Positions 22,248 to 33,600 of a DNA stretch of 64,000 bases are shown piece by piece. Both the position numbers and the translations under genes were made by a program. Within the stretch, counting starts at the first letter, position 1. Each line of letters opens with the position of its first letter. A model generated the notes under the pieces. It did not search any database and was not told where the DNA came from. It worked only from the letters and a program-made list of their open reading frames with translations. The stretch comes from Calliphora vicina (lineage: Eukaryota; Arthropoda; Insecta; Diptera; Calliphoridae). The stretch is from assembly GCF_958450345.1 (NCBI RefSeq), contig NC_088780.1, positions 114,588,226-114,652,225 of the forward strand, in the 5' to 3' direction.

Positions 22248-23375
22248 TGGGGGATTTCACGTCAAGTGAACCAACTTTTAAAATCGATGTCTTCCGATCG
22301 GGATGAAATTTGCACCAAGGTTAGATCTATTCGATAGACACAATTTTTCAACAAGATTAGTCAATAACTATCGGAGTTAGAGGGGGTCTTAATTTGACAT
22401 TTTGGCCATACATGTGATTTTTCTCATCCATGGAACTTATTACCTATTGTTCTTAGCAAAATGTTTTTCCAAATAGTTTATATAGCTATTTCTTCATTCT
22501 TTCGAAAAAAAATATTTAAAAAAAAAAATAAAACATTTTTAATATTATTTTTCCGAAATCAAAAACTTTTTTGATTTTTTTTTCAAAATGGGCCCTTTTT
22601 TTCTTAAAATAAAGCTTAGATATTTTCCTTGTGGACCTATTTAGTCGCTTTGTAACAAAAAAAAATTAAAAAAAGGACCATTTAAAAAAAAAGTTAGATT
22701 TAGCAAAAAAAGTCAAAAATTGCATATTTTGAGTTACAAAACATTTATTTTGATAGATATCCCACTCGCATCCCACTAAGCGACTAAATAGGTCTTCAAG
22801 GAAAATGTCTGAGCTTTCTGTTGAGCAAAAAAAAAAAACAATTAAAAAGAGGGACCATTTCGAAAAAAAGTCAACAAAGTCTTTGATTTTGCAAAAAAAG
22901 TCAAAAATTTCATGTTTTGAGTTACAAAACATTATTTTTTGATAGATGTCGAACTCGCATCCCACTAAGCAACTGAAAGGTCCACAAGGAAAATATCTAA
23001 GCTTTATTTTAAGAAAAAAAGGGCTCATTTGGGAAAAAAAGTCAAAAAAGTTTTTGATTTTGGGAAAAAATATTAAAATTTTTTTATTTTTTTATTTAAA
23101 TATTTTTTTTTTTCGAAAGAATGAAGAAATATCTATCTAAACTAGTTGGGACACATTTTGCTGAGAACAATAGGTAATAAGTTACACGGATGAGAAAAAT
23201 CACATGTATGGCCAAAATGTCTAATTTTGACCCCCTCTAACTCCGAGAGTTATTGACCGATCTTGTTGAAAAATTGTGTCTGAGTTACTATCCAATAGAT
23301 CTAACCTTGGTGCAGAAGACATCGATCGGAAGACATCGATTTTAAAAGTTGGTTCACTTGACGTGAAATCCCCCA
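22248..23375. mobile_element. Family A element, complete: long terminal inverted repeats and internal repeats, TA-flanked
   Basis: It begins TGGGGGATTTCACGTCAAGT and ends with the reverse complement, with TA on each side (22246-22247 and 23376-23377). The arms stay recognisably inverted for over 300 bp. The middle has units of about 180-190 bp carrying ATCCCACTCGCATCCCACTA (22755 and 22940). Frames across 22666-23140 are repeat products. TA duplication and long arms suggest a Tc1/mariner-mobilised foldback-type element; no transposase is present. Confidence 0.9.
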
Positions 23376-23535
23376 TATGTATAAATAATGTACTTACTGA
23401 CATCAATTAAAGCTGAACCCACATTATTCCAGTACAATTCAATGTTGCAACTAGCTAAATGAGTCTTTAAGAGAGTTAGATAAGTCAGCAAACTATCCCG
23501 GTAACAAACTATCCCGGTTGTTTTTTAATTTTAAT

Positions 23536-23710
23536 TTGTTTCCTTCGAAAGATTGAAGAAATAGCTATCTAAACTATTTGAGACACATTTTGCTAACAAT
23601 AGGTAATAAGTTACATGGATGAGAAAAAACACCTGCTTGGCCAAAATGTGAGATTCTGAGTCGCACTAACTAAGAGAGTTCTCGTCCGATCTTGTTGAAA
23701 ACTGAGCAAC
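23536..23710 (-). repeat. Family A arm fragment, reversed
   Basis: GAAAGATTGAAGAAATAGC and AATAGGTAATAAGTTACATG match the right arm of the complete element. Both ends are lost. Confidence 0.75.
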
Positions 23711-23780
23711 GGTTTATGATCATGATCTTGAGCCGAATTCCAAGTATTACTAAATGGTGATTACTAGCTATTACTATTAT

Positions 23781-24462
23781 TATAGCCTACACCACCATAG
23801 TGGGGAGGGTATTATGCGTTTGTGCAGATGTTTGTAACGCCCAAAAATATTAGTCTAAAACCCACCTTAAAGTATACCGATCGACTTAGAATCATTTTCT
23901 GAGTGTATTAAACCTTGTAAACCTTGTGCGCAGAGTACATGTCGCAATTTTGAAGATATTTCGATCAAATTCGGTACATATTATTTCGGCCCAAGGACCA
24001 ATGCTATTGAAACTGGCTATAATCGGTTCATTATTTCACATAGCCCCCATACAAATGTCCTTCCGAAATTGGAATTTATCGGTCATAAATGTTTAATTTA
24101 TAAATGTATCTCCACAAATTGCGCTCCAAATAAGTTTTATATATACAAAATTCATGTCGCCAAATTTTGTTACGATCGGTTCATAATTAGTCATAGCTCC
24201 CATATAGACCCGCTTCCGAAAATCACTTTAACGTGCATAAATCGCTTAAAAATGTTGATATACTCACAAAATTCAACATAGTAAACTTTCATATAGACTT
24301 AAATCGCACGACCTAAATTCATGGTGATCGGTCCATAATTGGTCATATAAGGCCCAATTCCGAAAATCACTCAAAAATATAAATTATTGAAATTTGAAAA
24401 GAAAAATGTTTTTGCTCTTTTACTTAGTGAATTATATGGTCGGGCTTGACCGACCATATAAT
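23781..24462 (+). mobile_element. Helitron-related family B element
   Basis: It starts TATAGCCTACACCACCATAG and keeps the 3' hairpin TATGGTCGG ... CCGACCATA (24435-24458), but the final CTTTCTTACTTGTT tail has been replaced by TAATATAG. Collinear with 41787-42548. Confidence 0.88.
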
Positions 24463-26702
24463 ATAGTTGCCATTACCAAAATTCACAAAATTTTTGCTGG
24501 GTTACTATATGGTTAAAATCAAAGTATACCAAGTAGTCCGACTCTCAATATTTTAAAATTACTCTCTCACATATACGGGTACTTGTGAGAGAATTAAACA
24601 TAAAAAATACTTGAAATTTTAGCTACGATTTTCCGACTAAATATTCTTCACAATATTTGCACAAATGAAAAAAACATTTTTAATTAAATTTTGACACTTA
24701 ATTTTATTTGTGATAGAATTTCAATTATAGAATAGAGTTTAAATTTTGGGTATTGAAAATCAAACAAATTGAAACTTAACACAATTTTATAAAACTCTGT
24801 AGGTCTGGTGAAAATTAAAAATCCATAAACACATATACGTTTTTTTACTAACACGTGTTTAGAGTTAGGTACTGCAGTCAAAGAGTTGGACTACTTGTTA
24901 TACTTTGGTTAAAAAAATAACACTACTCAACAAAAAGATCTTATTAATATAAATTTGACAAGCTGAATACAAATATTTTAAAATCATACGGTCAGTTTTC
25001 GAGATATTTCCACCTTTAAGTTTTCACTAAAATCTGTGTTTTTCAACAGTTATATTTCATAAGCATGAAATTTAATTGAAAATGATAAAAGCTCTATCTG
25101 GTTTTAAAATCTACTGAAGTTGAGCTTATAATTGAGTACCAGTTTTTAGTTTTATATTTATGAATGTTCGAAGGATTATGCAATTAATTGCAAAATTCTA
25201 ATTTTTTTTTATTTGTTTTCAGTAATTTTTGTCACAGGTATTTAAATTTTCTAATAGCGCAAAATCTACACAATTTTACAATTAATATTTTGAATTAAAG
25301 TTAGAAAAACATATAATATTTTTCTTAAAATATTTAAAACATAAATTAAGTTTTTACTAAAAATTATAATCGCTTGGTTTCTCAAGCCAATTAATTTCAA
25401 TTTCACATAAATTAATGCAATTTATTACACTGAAAATGTTTATGCCACTTAAAATACACAAGGTGAGAACACACCCAACAACATTTTACGGTCATGTAAT
25501 TTATTTGAATTTTGTGATTATTTTTATTCTCTCTAATAACTTTCCTCCACCCATCTAATTATCAGCATAATTTGAACCTGTAGCCTGATAATCACTCCTC
25601 CATTCTTAACGCTGATTTATTTGCATTTCAATTCCATTCGTTTAAGAAGAAAATTTATTGCAAGTAAATTTTCAAATCAAAACTAATCTTTCTTTTATAG
25701 AGCGTAGCATTCAATGGTCGAATATAAAACAGGGGAAAGTAAAAGCAAAAAATACGATGCTACTAATTTGTATCATAAAATTGGGCTATAAGTTTTGTAC
25801 ATAAATATGTACATATGTACATGCGAACATGCATATGTTTATAAAACAATAGGGCGTAGATCCCTACCTCCAAAATACACCTACATAGCTAAAACAATCC
25901 AAACATACCCCGCCACAATTATCATCATAATTATTTTCATTGGCATATGTCTATTCATCCTCATATTCATTTGAATTTGTATGTGCGAGCATGTTTGTGT
26001 TCGTGTATCTGTATAATGCTCCACAGATTGTTTTAATATCCATATCCATGAAATATATCTTAATTCATTTAGTTTATGGTTTAAGATAAATCGAGACATT
26101 TTCATTTAATTTCCGATACGTAAGCAATTTAACGCACATTTTCGGTGACATCCATAAATCACTAAGACCTCAGTGTCACCGAAATATAAAATACATTTTT
26201 CTCCTTTTCTTTATGTCTTGATGTTTGTATTTAGGAAGTTGCTTAGACTTATTACTTGGCATGTAGAAAGTATTTAGACAAACAATTCTGTTCTTCTGTT
26301 CATTTATTTTATAGAGATTTGAAGTTTTCTCACGTTGTATGTCAAAAAAAAAGAAATCATACACAAGAAATAATGTTTCAGACATCGCACACAAATTCCT
26401 TGTCGTTGCATCATTTATACAACATTTCAAATAGTTTTGGAAAAACTATAAATAAATTGTATTTAATGAATTAAATGTGTTTTTAAATTAATAAAGGAAT
26501 TCTGTTTGAATTTTTATTGTTGTTTGAAAAACAATTTAAACAACTAAGGAGGGGCGGTTGGTTGTAATTTTAAAACTCTGTGTAATTTTGTATGCTTGCA
26601 GGAATTTTTTTGTTAACAAATTTTTCTTTTATTCTTTTTGAAAAAGTAAAATATTAAATTAATATCTAAACTGCTAAATGGAAAAGCTAAAATATGTGTG
26701 AA
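24463..26702. other. AT-rich, non-repetitive DNA; no gene identified
   Basis: 25440-25660 (ACACACCCAACAAC, TTCCTCCACCCATC) is a mildly GC-richer block that might hold regulatory sequence. Short frames at 25881-26474 show no domain. An ATGTACATATGTACATG palindromic run lies near 25810. Confidence 0.4.
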
Positions 26703-27301
26703 TTTTGATTCAGTGTTTATAAACCAGTTAGGTGTTTTTTTCGAACTGGTTAATTTAAAATGTTGATTTTCGGTTAACCAGTTTAACAGTTTGTAACGTA
26801 GAATTAGTCCCTTGACTAATTCTACATACATGTACATAAAGTACTCTTTACATCGTATGTATTTATTCCTTTATTAATTATTTCTCTTTATTAATATTTT
26901 TATATGTATAAAATATAATATATTTTATATTAATTTCTTTATTATATCCCGTTTGAACACCCCTATTGTATTCAACATATTCAATCAAACATAAACATTT
27001 CATACCAACATGTTGTGTTCATACCCACACACATCACACTAATAAACAACCAACTGCATTGCTTATTAAACAAAAGACAACAAGCAGTCATATAATATCC
27101 ATGTAGTTTATTTGGAAATAAGTATAAGTAGAGAAGGTTTTGTTACATTAGGGGCGGTTCACACAAGACGAGAATCTGCACCTCAAGTCTCGGAAATTAT
27201 AGAAATATAACTGAAGAGCCGACTAATTTTACTTTCGTGAAATTAGTTGTATTTTCTAAGATAATACTCGGCCTTGGGTTGAGTTTTATCATTAATAAAT
27301 A

Positions 27302-27826
27302 ACCGGGACTTCGGTCGTCGGTTCTTACCGTGACTTCGGTCGCCTGTTCTTACCGTGACTTCGGTCACCTGTTCTTACCGTGACTTCGGTCGCCGGTTCT
27401 TACCGTGACTTCGGTCGCCGGTTCTTACCGTGACTTCGGTCACCTGTTCTTACCGTGACTTCGGTCACCTGTTCTTACCGTGACTTCGGTCGCCTGTTCT
27501 TACCGTGACTTCGGTCACCTGTTCTTACCGTGACTTCGGTCACCTGTTCTTACCGTGACTTCGGTCACCGGTTCTTACCGTGACTTCGGTCACCTGTTCT
27601 TACCGTGACTTCGGTCGCCTGTTCTTACCGTGACTTCGGTCACCTGTTCTTACCGTGACTTCGGTCACCTGTTCTTACCGTGACTTCGGTCGCCGGTTCT
27701 TACCGTGACTTCGGTCACCTGTTCTTACCGTGACTTCGGTCGCCGGTTCTTACCGTGACTTCGGTCACCTGTTCTTACCGTGACTTCGGTCGCCTGTTCT
27801 TACCGTGACTTCGGTCGCCTGTTCTC
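27302..27826. repeat. Minisatellite, 21 units of 25 bp, each able to form a UUCG hairpin
   Basis: The unit is ACCGTGACTTCGG, then TC, R, CC, K, GTTCTT. Twenty of 21 units differ only at two sites (A/G and T/G); the first unit is more diverged and the last is clipped by one base. GTGAC-TTCG-GTCAC is an inverted repeat with a TTCG loop. The period is not a multiple of three and stops fall in all frames, so it is non-coding. It is far GC-richer than its surroundings. Confidence 0.97.
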
Positions 27827-27829
27827 GTA

Positions 27830-28175
27830 GCATAAGCAATCATTGTATTATTTAGATTTTAGACATTAAGAATTAAATATTGTAGTATTCTAAAAACCAT
27901 CACGATCAACAAGAACCCGAACCTGAATACAGAACGCCGAATCTGCGTTAAGCCGATCCTGAATCTAAAGCCGAATCCGATCTCACTATTGCCGAAATCT
28001 TATTAACCGAGGACTAAAACCCGAACCTGCCGAAATCTAATTTAGCCGAGAGCCAAAACCCGAACCACCCGAAAACCGAATCCAGAACCTGAAAACGAGA
28101 TCCTGGTTGCCGACACGACCGACGTATCTTATCGTATCTATTTTCGTAGTATATTTTTATAATTGTATTTTAAAC
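27830..28175. repeat. CCGAA-rich degenerate repeats in the LTR
   Basis: Words such as CCCGAACCTG, GCCGAATCC and GCCGAAATCT recur at irregular spacing. This may be an older, eroded relative of the neighbouring array or simply LTR composition. Confidence 0.5.
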
Positions 28176-28724
28176 CAAGAATAAAATTCAATCAAGAGAT
28201 TTACTTATTTTGACCCCCAGAAAGGGAAAATAATCGTCTTATTACTTAAGGTTTGTGGACCCGTAAGTAAACCCTGGACACGACTAAGTTACTTCAGCCG
28301 AAGACAAAACCACGTTACAAGTTTTTATTACTCGGTTAATCGGTTTTCCAATTTTGACAGTCAAATGAGTAATCAATAATTAAATTGGGAATTTAATTCA
28401 TTAAAACTAAATCCTACTTTGTATTCCCAAAGTTATCTTTTGAGAATAATTTTATGTTTGGTGAAATTTTTATTTATATTCATTGGCTCTGGCTTAAAAT
28501 CTAAGCTGTCGATTTGAAAAATATTTTGATACAATTTTTTAAGTATTACAAAATTATTAAATAGTAGACACCGATAATTTTACTTACAAACTTTTAATGA
28601 ATCGATTAAACATAATGAAACTATAGAAAATTAATCGTACTCGAATCTAGTTATTCTATCTATCATAGCTACATGACTGGAGATTTGAACACGTGCATGT
28701 CCTTAGAAGATTAGCCGGTCTAAA

Positions 28725-28825
28725 GCAGTCAATACTGATTTCTCTCTGCATTACAAAGAGCACATAATGACCCGAAATATGTAAATTGAAGTCAGCCTGT
28801 TGACGACTTGTAAAACTGCTTGATT
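28725..28825 (+). repeat. Family M fragment
   Basis: CTCTGCATTACAAAGAGCAC, AATTGAAGTCAGCC and GACTTGTAAAACTGCTT match the right arm of the foldback at 36814-37824. Confidence 0.55.
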
Positions 28826-29022
28826 CTATGGATTCTGTACATATTGTAATATATTGTTGAAACTACGGTTAACCGGTTTTATAGAACAGGGTTTACTGAA
28901 ATCCCGATTTTCTAGAAAGCGCAAACTAAACACTACTTTTAGTTCAGATTCTAGGTTTCAGAATCAAACATCTATCTAAGAAATATTTCATTTACCAAAT
29001 GAACTCCACAGTAATGAAAAGT

Positions 29023-29180
29023 AATTTTATATTTCAAGTCAAACATTTATCACATATTGAACTGGTTTTAATTATTTCATAATTGAATCAAGTATTCATG
29101 TGCTCAAAAACAAAATTTTCTCATATTTGCTATTGAATTTTGAGTTTTGAATTTGATAATTTTGACAATTGAAATTGTAT
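29023..29180 (+). repeat. Truncated arm of the neighbouring palindrome
   Basis: This is a near copy of 29212-29350 (AACATTTATCACATATTGAA ... TTTTGACAATTGAA), placed directly before the complete element. It may be an older insertion or a duplicated arm. Confidence 0.85.
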
Positions 29181-29182
29181 AT

Positions 29183-29699
29183 TACGAATGGTACACAGAA
29201 ACAATTATATTTCAATTCAAACATTTATCACATATTGAACTGGTTTCAATTATTTCATAATTAAATCAAGTATTCATGTGCTCAAAAACAAAATTTTCTG
29301 ATATTTGCTATTGAATTTTGAGTTTTGAATTTGATAATTTTGACAATTGAATACACAATTTTCGTTATTTGTTGAACTTTAAATACAAAAATTATTGAAT
29401 AGAAAATTTTCGTAATTGAAAACACAAAAAATAACAAAGATTATTTATTGAATAGATAATTTTCAATTACGAAAATTATCTATTCAATAATTTTTGTATT
29501 TAAAGTTCAACCAATAACGAAAATTGTGTATTCAATTGTCAAAATTATCAAATTCAAAACTCAAAATTCAATAGCAAATATCAGAAAATTTTGTTTCTGA
29601 GCACATGAATACTTGATTTAATTATGAAATAATTGAAACCAGTTCAATATGTGATAAATGTTTGAATTGAAATATAATTGTTTCTGTGTACCATTCGTA
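29183..29699. mobile_element. Near-perfect palindrome, 240-bp arms
   Basis: The arms 29183-29422 and 29460-29699 are inverted copies with very few differences, separated by 37 bases. The outer ends read TACGAATGGTACACAGAAAC inward. A second, perfect 20-bp hairpin (29445-29490) sits at the centre. It would fold as an almost unbroken stem. No target duplication is obvious. Confidence 0.95.
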
Positions 29700-31125
29700 T
29701 TTTTTAGTTTAGCGTTTTACTCAATACACCACGTCCAAGTTATTTTGTTAAGCGTTTTTAAAAATAAACATTTAAAAAAAATTCCTGCGGCACACGTTGG
29801 GTTGTATAAAAGTGTCGATTAATTGAAATTTACAAATAAAGTTTTTATAATAAATTTTGGTATAGGGTAAAAATTGATAAAATTCTACATCACTAGCTGC
29901 AAAATAAATCAACAGTTGTTTACATTCTTTTCAGTGAGCGGTCAAAGTTAGAAAATTATTGCTGTTTTTAAAAAAAGTGAAAAAATTGGAAATTCGGATT
30001 GGATTTTAAATAAAATTTATACTAATATATATTTATTTTTTGAATTTATTATTTAAAGTTTTAAGTTTTCTTAAATTCCAATTTTATTCATTAATTTATC
30101 GCTTTCGATTCCAAAGTTACAGCATATATTGTGAACTAAGGTCTTTTTTTCAAAAAAACAATAAAGCACTTAATGGGTTAAAATTTTTTTTTTTTTTTTC
30201 TAATATGTTGTGTTTTTATGTATTTATAATTATTCAGCAGATATCGAAAATAACTCGTCCATATACCAAAAAATCCAAATTGTGATTTATAGTTTTGTGA
30301 TTAAAATAAATCACAGAAAATAACAGTTATAAAATGATTTTTATTTAAATGGTTTGGTATGATCTTTATTCGTTTTTGTTGTTTTTTAATGGTTTGGTGT
30401 GAGATAAACAATTAATTTGTTATTGTTCTTAATAACTGTTACTTTCTCTTTTATTTACATACAATAACATATTATTAGTAATTTTTAACAAATTATGGAA
30501 ATAACATGATAAGTATGAAGTAATGAAGTCTAAGTAACAGAAATGAGAATTTTTTTTTAAATTGTTATTAATATTTTGATAAATTTTATATATTTAAGCG
30601 TTGATTTGCATCAAATGCATTTTTGCGATTTATTTTTCATATTAGCAAATAAATGTCACAAACTGACCTTTACGAAAAAAATAAATTATAAATCACTCAT
30701 GCAGATTATTTGTGTTTGTTTCTTTTCTGTTTCTCTCAACCCCAACCATAAAATGTTCTCGAATAAATCACTCTCTCAGTGATATATTCCAAAAAATTAT
30801 TTTTAAATGGCTGCGAATGAGAATTTATCATTGAAATGAAAGTGAACCTGTTATTTTCGGTCTCTGTTATTCACTAATAAAAAATTATAATATTCTCTTT
30901 TGTGACTTTATTGAAAAAATTTTTAAATTTATACAATTTTGTGTAAAAAAAAAATTGGATTTTAAATTAAATTTATACTAATATAAATACATACAATAAA
31001 TTTATAATTTGAATTTTTTAATAGCACATTAAGTATGCTATAATTTCCAAAAAAAAAATTTTTTAATTTTTTTTTTTAAATGCTGTGCTTTTATGTGCTT
31101 ATAATAACTCATCAATAAAAAAATA
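29700..31125. repeat. AT-rich DNA with a duplicated segment
   Basis: The stretches 29985-30260 and 30940-31125 are diverged direct copies (ATTGGATTTTAAATAAAATT, TTTATACTAATATA, TGTGTTTTTATGTATTTATA-like words). The frames inside are chance. No gene. Confidence 0.5.
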
Positions 31126-31129
31126 TTAT

Positions 31130-33240
31130 ATTTTAAAACTACGGCTTCTATGAATTAATCGCCACTTTGGGTACCATCAAACCCACTGTGCGGCAGTTGG
31201 GAGTGCAACTCAACTTGTTTAGATTTAGTGTTACGATGACGATTATGGCTACAAAACATTGCATTTAGAAAGTTGTTGCATTCAAAATTGGAAGTATTCG
31301 AACTATCTGATATCAGCACCAAAATCCAGTGGGAGATGCTCGATATTTGCTAGTGTAAATTAAGAAGCGCTTCTTCAAACAAAATATCTAACTGATATAT
31401 ACGACTTTGGATTTTGAGCTTTCAACAAATTGGATATTTAAAATTCGGCGATCCATGCTCTTCAATCAACAAGGAAAATATATGCTTTCTATTTTATATA
31501 TCCAGTATCGCCAAATATGACAGGAATCTAGTTTAAGATTTTATTAGTTTCTCTTATCTGTAATCCACGTTTTAAGATCGCTTTCTGAGTGAGGAACATT
31601 ACTAGCAGTATAGATATATGTTTAGCTCTTCTCTAAAGCCGATTTATACTTAAGCTTAAATTTCATGTCAATCTATGCAGGCACTTATACTTATGTAAAT
31701 TCTAAATATTGAAACACAGTCTCAGGTTTTGCTTAATAAGTTTGGAATGATAAATTAAAAAATTTCTATAAATTTCATAGTTTTTCCGGTTTTAGGAGGT
31801 ATATCATGCCAAATACATTTAAAATATGTATTTTAAATGGAAATGAATTAATCTCCACAAATATTCCTCATACATATAAATGTTTTAACATATTGTACAA
31901 GTATGCCCTTTGAAAATGATATTGCCAATATTTAAGGTTAAACAAAATTTAAAACTAAAAACAAACACATCTTTATTTTTGGTTTATTTTTAGATTGACT
32001 TTAAGCAAAATATAAAATGGTGACAAAGTGATGTTCCTTCTATCTGACACGATGGAAAAACTAAGCAAAACGCCCCTTAAAAATTCACTACAAACTAGTC
32101 AAAAAAAAAGAAACGAAATGAAATGAAGAAGTAAACGAATAGAATATAACATGTCAAGAAGCTAAAAACAAACTCAACTCTTAACGCATGGAGGCTGTGA
32201 TTGTTGGTACTTAATGCCACACTTGGCATATAATGACACTCTGGAGCTCGTTATTCGCCATATCAGTCACTCTTCACTTGACATTTTTGACTTGGTTGCC
32301 TGACAGAATGCATACAATCATAATAATCCACTAACACTTACAGATTTACATACAGATGACAAACATGCCCGAGCACCGGGCTCAGTGCAGTTTAACTTCA
32401 TCAGCAATATGCTCATCATTCTCAGCAACTTTAATCATGACGTTTATAATGATAATTATACTGATGGTGCGGTTGCTTCTATAATGATGATGTTACTTAT
32501 TTTTGGAATCTCTTAATGATTCTAGTGCCCTTCGGTGTGTGAGTATTTTTTTTTTTTTTTTATATTTCTGTGATTATTTTTGTATGAAACTAATAATGCT
32601 GTAGTAAGTAGTAAGTAAGAGTAGCAGCAATATTATTGCAGATAATTTCGAGGGTATTAGTAAAAGTGTTTGGTGTTCAATTTTTAAGAAATATAAATGC
32701 ATTTAAAATATTTGCTTTTAGTGGAAATTTACAGAAACAACATGCAGATGGCAAAATTCAATAAAATAGATTTATCATGTACATATTTGCCCAATACTAC
32801 ATTCAGCATTTAAATCACAGCCTTCGTACTTGTGGTAGCTAGTGGCAATTGTAGTGAAAAAAAAAAATAAGAAAGTGTGAAGAATATGTTGATCCTCTTT
32901 ACAACACGCAGAGAAGTATTATAAAAATCAAACAAATATAGTACATATGTACTTTAGCAAGTACTTGTATAAATATATTTGTAAGCAACCACATGTGTAT
33001 GTCTGTCTGTCTTAATGGTGTGGTGTATGAAGATTATTTTGTTGTGTATTGCACGGTTTTACTGCATACGCCACAATAAGTTGTGGTGATGCGGATGCTG
33101 CTGATGGTGTGGCAGTGCTGGTTGATACTGGGTGATGTTATAGCACGTGATGCAAAACGAAAGTGTCACACTCTTAACACTTGCACGAGTATATAAAAAC
33201 ATATGCACATACATATTTATATTTTTACAAATGTTTATGC
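31130..33240. other. Long non-repetitive stretch; candidate regulatory DNA
   Basis: About 2.1 kb shows no match to the repeat families of the window. Two blocks are less AT-rich and more complex: 32160-32500 (GTTGGTACTTAATGCCACAC, GCCCGAGCACCGGGCTCAG) and 33000-33190 (GATGCGGATGCTGCTGATGG). No frames with splice bounds are seen. In fly introns such islands often hold enhancers, but that is inference. Confidence 0.35.
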
Positions 33241-33600
33241 AATAGAGTGGCCCTTATTTAGCACTTTTCTAATTTTCGATGATCAAAAAGGTTTATAACT
33301 GTTCTTCATCACCTAAAAAACAAATGCTGAATATTTAGAAAATATCGGATAACGTTTAGAGGTTTCACATTTTGTTTCCAGTTTCGTTTGAAATCAAATT
33401 AATAAAAATATACTACATAGATGTTAAAATATAAAAATTTTGTAACATCACTAACCCATTATAATTGGATACCAAGAAAAGTTATACAATGTCATGCATA
33501 GTTCAAATCCCAAAGTAGCAATATTTTCAAAGCAAATTAAATGTTGAAAAAATTAGTAAAAAAAACGTTTAAATATAAAAATTATCTTATCAAAAGTCTA
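33241..33600 (+). repeat. Family F repeat
   Basis: GAGTGGCCCTTATTTAGCAC at the left end, then ATCGGATAACGTTTAGAGGT, AACCCATTATAATTGG and AAAGTAGCAATATTTTC align with the reverse of 16010-16530. Confidence 0.6.

Larger units (their letters stand above)
26792..28319. mobile_element. Solo LTR, 1.5 kb, with 4-bp target duplication
   Basis: It begins TGTAACG and ends CGTTACA, a perfect 7-bp TG...CA terminal inversion, flanked by AGTT on both sides (26788-26791 and 28320-28323). An AATAAA lies at about 28181. Just inside the left end is a 12-bp hairpin (GTAGAATTAGTC/GACTAATTCTAC). The host hAT-like element continues on both sides, which confirms the limits. A 4-bp duplication fits Ty3/Gypsy-type integration. 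No internal retroviral-type coding region remains. Confidence 0.72.
26711..28936 (-). mobile_element. hAT-like element, second copy, interrupted by a solo LTR
   Basis: AGTGTTTATAAACC at 26712 and GGTTAACCGGTTTTATAG ... AAACACTA at the other end match the two termini of the 8558-9633 element in reverse. Its sequence breaks at 26787 and resumes at 28324 with TTATTACTCGGTTAATCGG, where the LTR sits. The target duplication is degraded. A family M fragment also lies inside, at 28725-28825. Confidence 0.75.

Noticed and set aside
22666..23140. 120-codon frame with repeated Cys/Phe blocks
   Set aside because: The protein repeats come from the family A internal units and A/T homopolymers, not from selection on a protein.
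27302..27826. Array of regularly spaced repeats resembling a CRISPR
   Set aside because: Units are contiguous 25-bp copies without unique spacers, in a eukaryotic LTR. It is a minisatellite.
27141..28319. Alternative LTR start at TGTTACATTAGG
   Set aside because: The hAT-like host sequence breaks earlier, at 26791, and only the TGTAACG start at 26792 gives both inverted ends and a matching AGTT duplication.
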